Positions 6,186 through 6,471 of a DNA stretch of 6,471 nucleotides are shown here, piece after piece. The notes below the pieces were generated by a model, which worked only from the letters and a program-made list of their open reading frames with translations, was not told the origin of the DNA and did not search any database. Position 1 is the stretch's first letter; every line of letters begins with the position of its first letter. Source of the stretch: Methylococcaceae bacterium (lineage in GTDB: Bacteria; Pseudomonadota; Gammaproteobacteria; Methylococcales; Methylococcaceae). Made by a program: the position numbers and the translations under genes. The stretch covers positions 1 through 6,471 of the forward strand of contig JAJRDJ010000131.1 in NCBI GenBank assembly GCA_028678445.1. Reading direction: 5' to 3'.

Positions 6186-6205
6186 TCCGGGAGCATGCTC
6201 CCGGA
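6186..6205. repeat. Perfect 20-bp palindrome
   Basis: The half site tccgggagca is followed directly by its exact reverse complement. It can fold as an eight-pair stem with a CATG loop. AAAATT follows instead of a T-run, so it is not a canonical intrinsic terminator for the + strand. It lies 66 bases after the antiporter stop and 44 bases before the next ATG. That placement would suit a dimeric regulator operator or an mRNA hairpin that separates the two genes. Confidence 0.55.
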
Positions 6206-6249
6206 AAATTCCGATCCTTCCACTGCTGACATCACCCAAAAGGCCAACC

Positions 6250-6471
6250 ATGCTCGGCACACGCACCTTAACCATAGCCCTGCTCGCCCTGGCGGTTTCC
6301 CATCCGAGCGCGGCGCTGGAACAACCCGCCGATCGGCTGGGAAAAGCCACGCAACAGTACGGCCAGGATCGCAGGCGTCTGGTCGCCGACAACCTGCAGT
6401 TGACCGCGCTGGAAGCACATGAGTTCTGGCCGCTTTACGAGCAATTCGAGAAGGACATGTTCGTGCTCACC
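6250..6471 (+). CDS. Exported periplasmic protein, 5' part only
   Basis: The ATG at 6250 is preceded by aaaagg with a six-base spacer and begins a frame open to the window edge (74 residues). Residues 1-22 form a typical Sec signal peptide: Arg5, then a hydrophobic core LTIALLALAV and a likely cleavage after SAA at residue 22. The mature part is helical and charged. Its segment RRRLVADNLQLTALEAHEF, followed by WPLYEQFEKD, recalls small periplasmic helical proteins with NLQLT-x-x-EA-x-x-FWP-x-Y, somewhat like Spy/CpxP-type envelope proteins. That resemblance is weak and remembered, not tested. The palindrome upstream suggests separate regulation from the antiporter-like gene. The gene continues past the window, so full length and domains are unknown. 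Confidence 0.7.
   Translation, partial: MLGTRTLTIALLALAVSHPSAALEQPADRLGKATQQYGQDRRRLVADNLQLTALEAHEFWPLYEQFEKDMFVLT

Noticed and set aside
5908..6422. Continuation of the antiporter frame to the stop at 6422 as a genuine C-terminal extension
   Set aside because: After about base 5905 this frame loses hydrophobic character and overlaps the exported-protein gene. The real antiporter C-terminus reads on in the neighbouring frame to TGA at 6120.
1..6471. CRISPR array, tRNA, rRNA or insertion sequence
   Set aside because: No regularly spaced direct repeats, no cloverleaf-like sequence, and no transposase reading frame or paired terminal repeats were seen.

Overview
The window is GC-rich bacterial DNA. 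Codon use and the type of genes suggest a proteobacterium, probably a gamma- or betaproteobacterium, but nothing here fixes the genus. All genes I can support lie on the + strand. The layout looks like one or two operons of membrane-associated genes with a small toxin-antitoxin cassette inserted.

Bases 2-253 are the 3' end of an unrecognised gene. A 64-residue single-pass membrane protein follows (326-520). A visibly AT-richer two-gene cassette (623-1083) encodes a small antitoxin-like protein and a RelE/ParE-like toxin, joined by a TTGA stop/start overlap. Bases 1084-1294 hold a short ORF with a very good ribosome binding site that appears to be the displaced N-terminus of the next gene.

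Bases 1295-3514 encode a 739-residue protein with the architecture of a metal P-type (P1B) ATPase: a CxxC-less HMA-like domain, an actuator-like domain, a P/N-like region and membrane segments. Every catalytic motif is changed. It is either a pseudo-ATPase with a non-pumping role or a decaying paralogue. After it come an EcsC-family protein (3621-4421), a 159-residue protein with a hydrophobic glycine/proline hairpin (4511-4990), and a CaCA-type Ca2+/H+ antiporter-like gene (5064-6120). The antiporter gene is broken by a frameshift and an apparent small deletion in its second alpha repeat, and it also lacks the expected acidic residue there. The window ends in the 5' part of a gene for an exported periplasmic protein (6250 onward), which follows a perfect 20-bp palindrome.

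The main point of interest is that two ion transporters side by side have both lost the residues needed for transport, while the EcsC-like and hairpin membrane proteins between them are intact. This could be a membrane system in which transporter folds act as scaffold or sensor, or a locus in decay. Two independent frame breaks in 6.5 kb also make sequence error worth excluding first.
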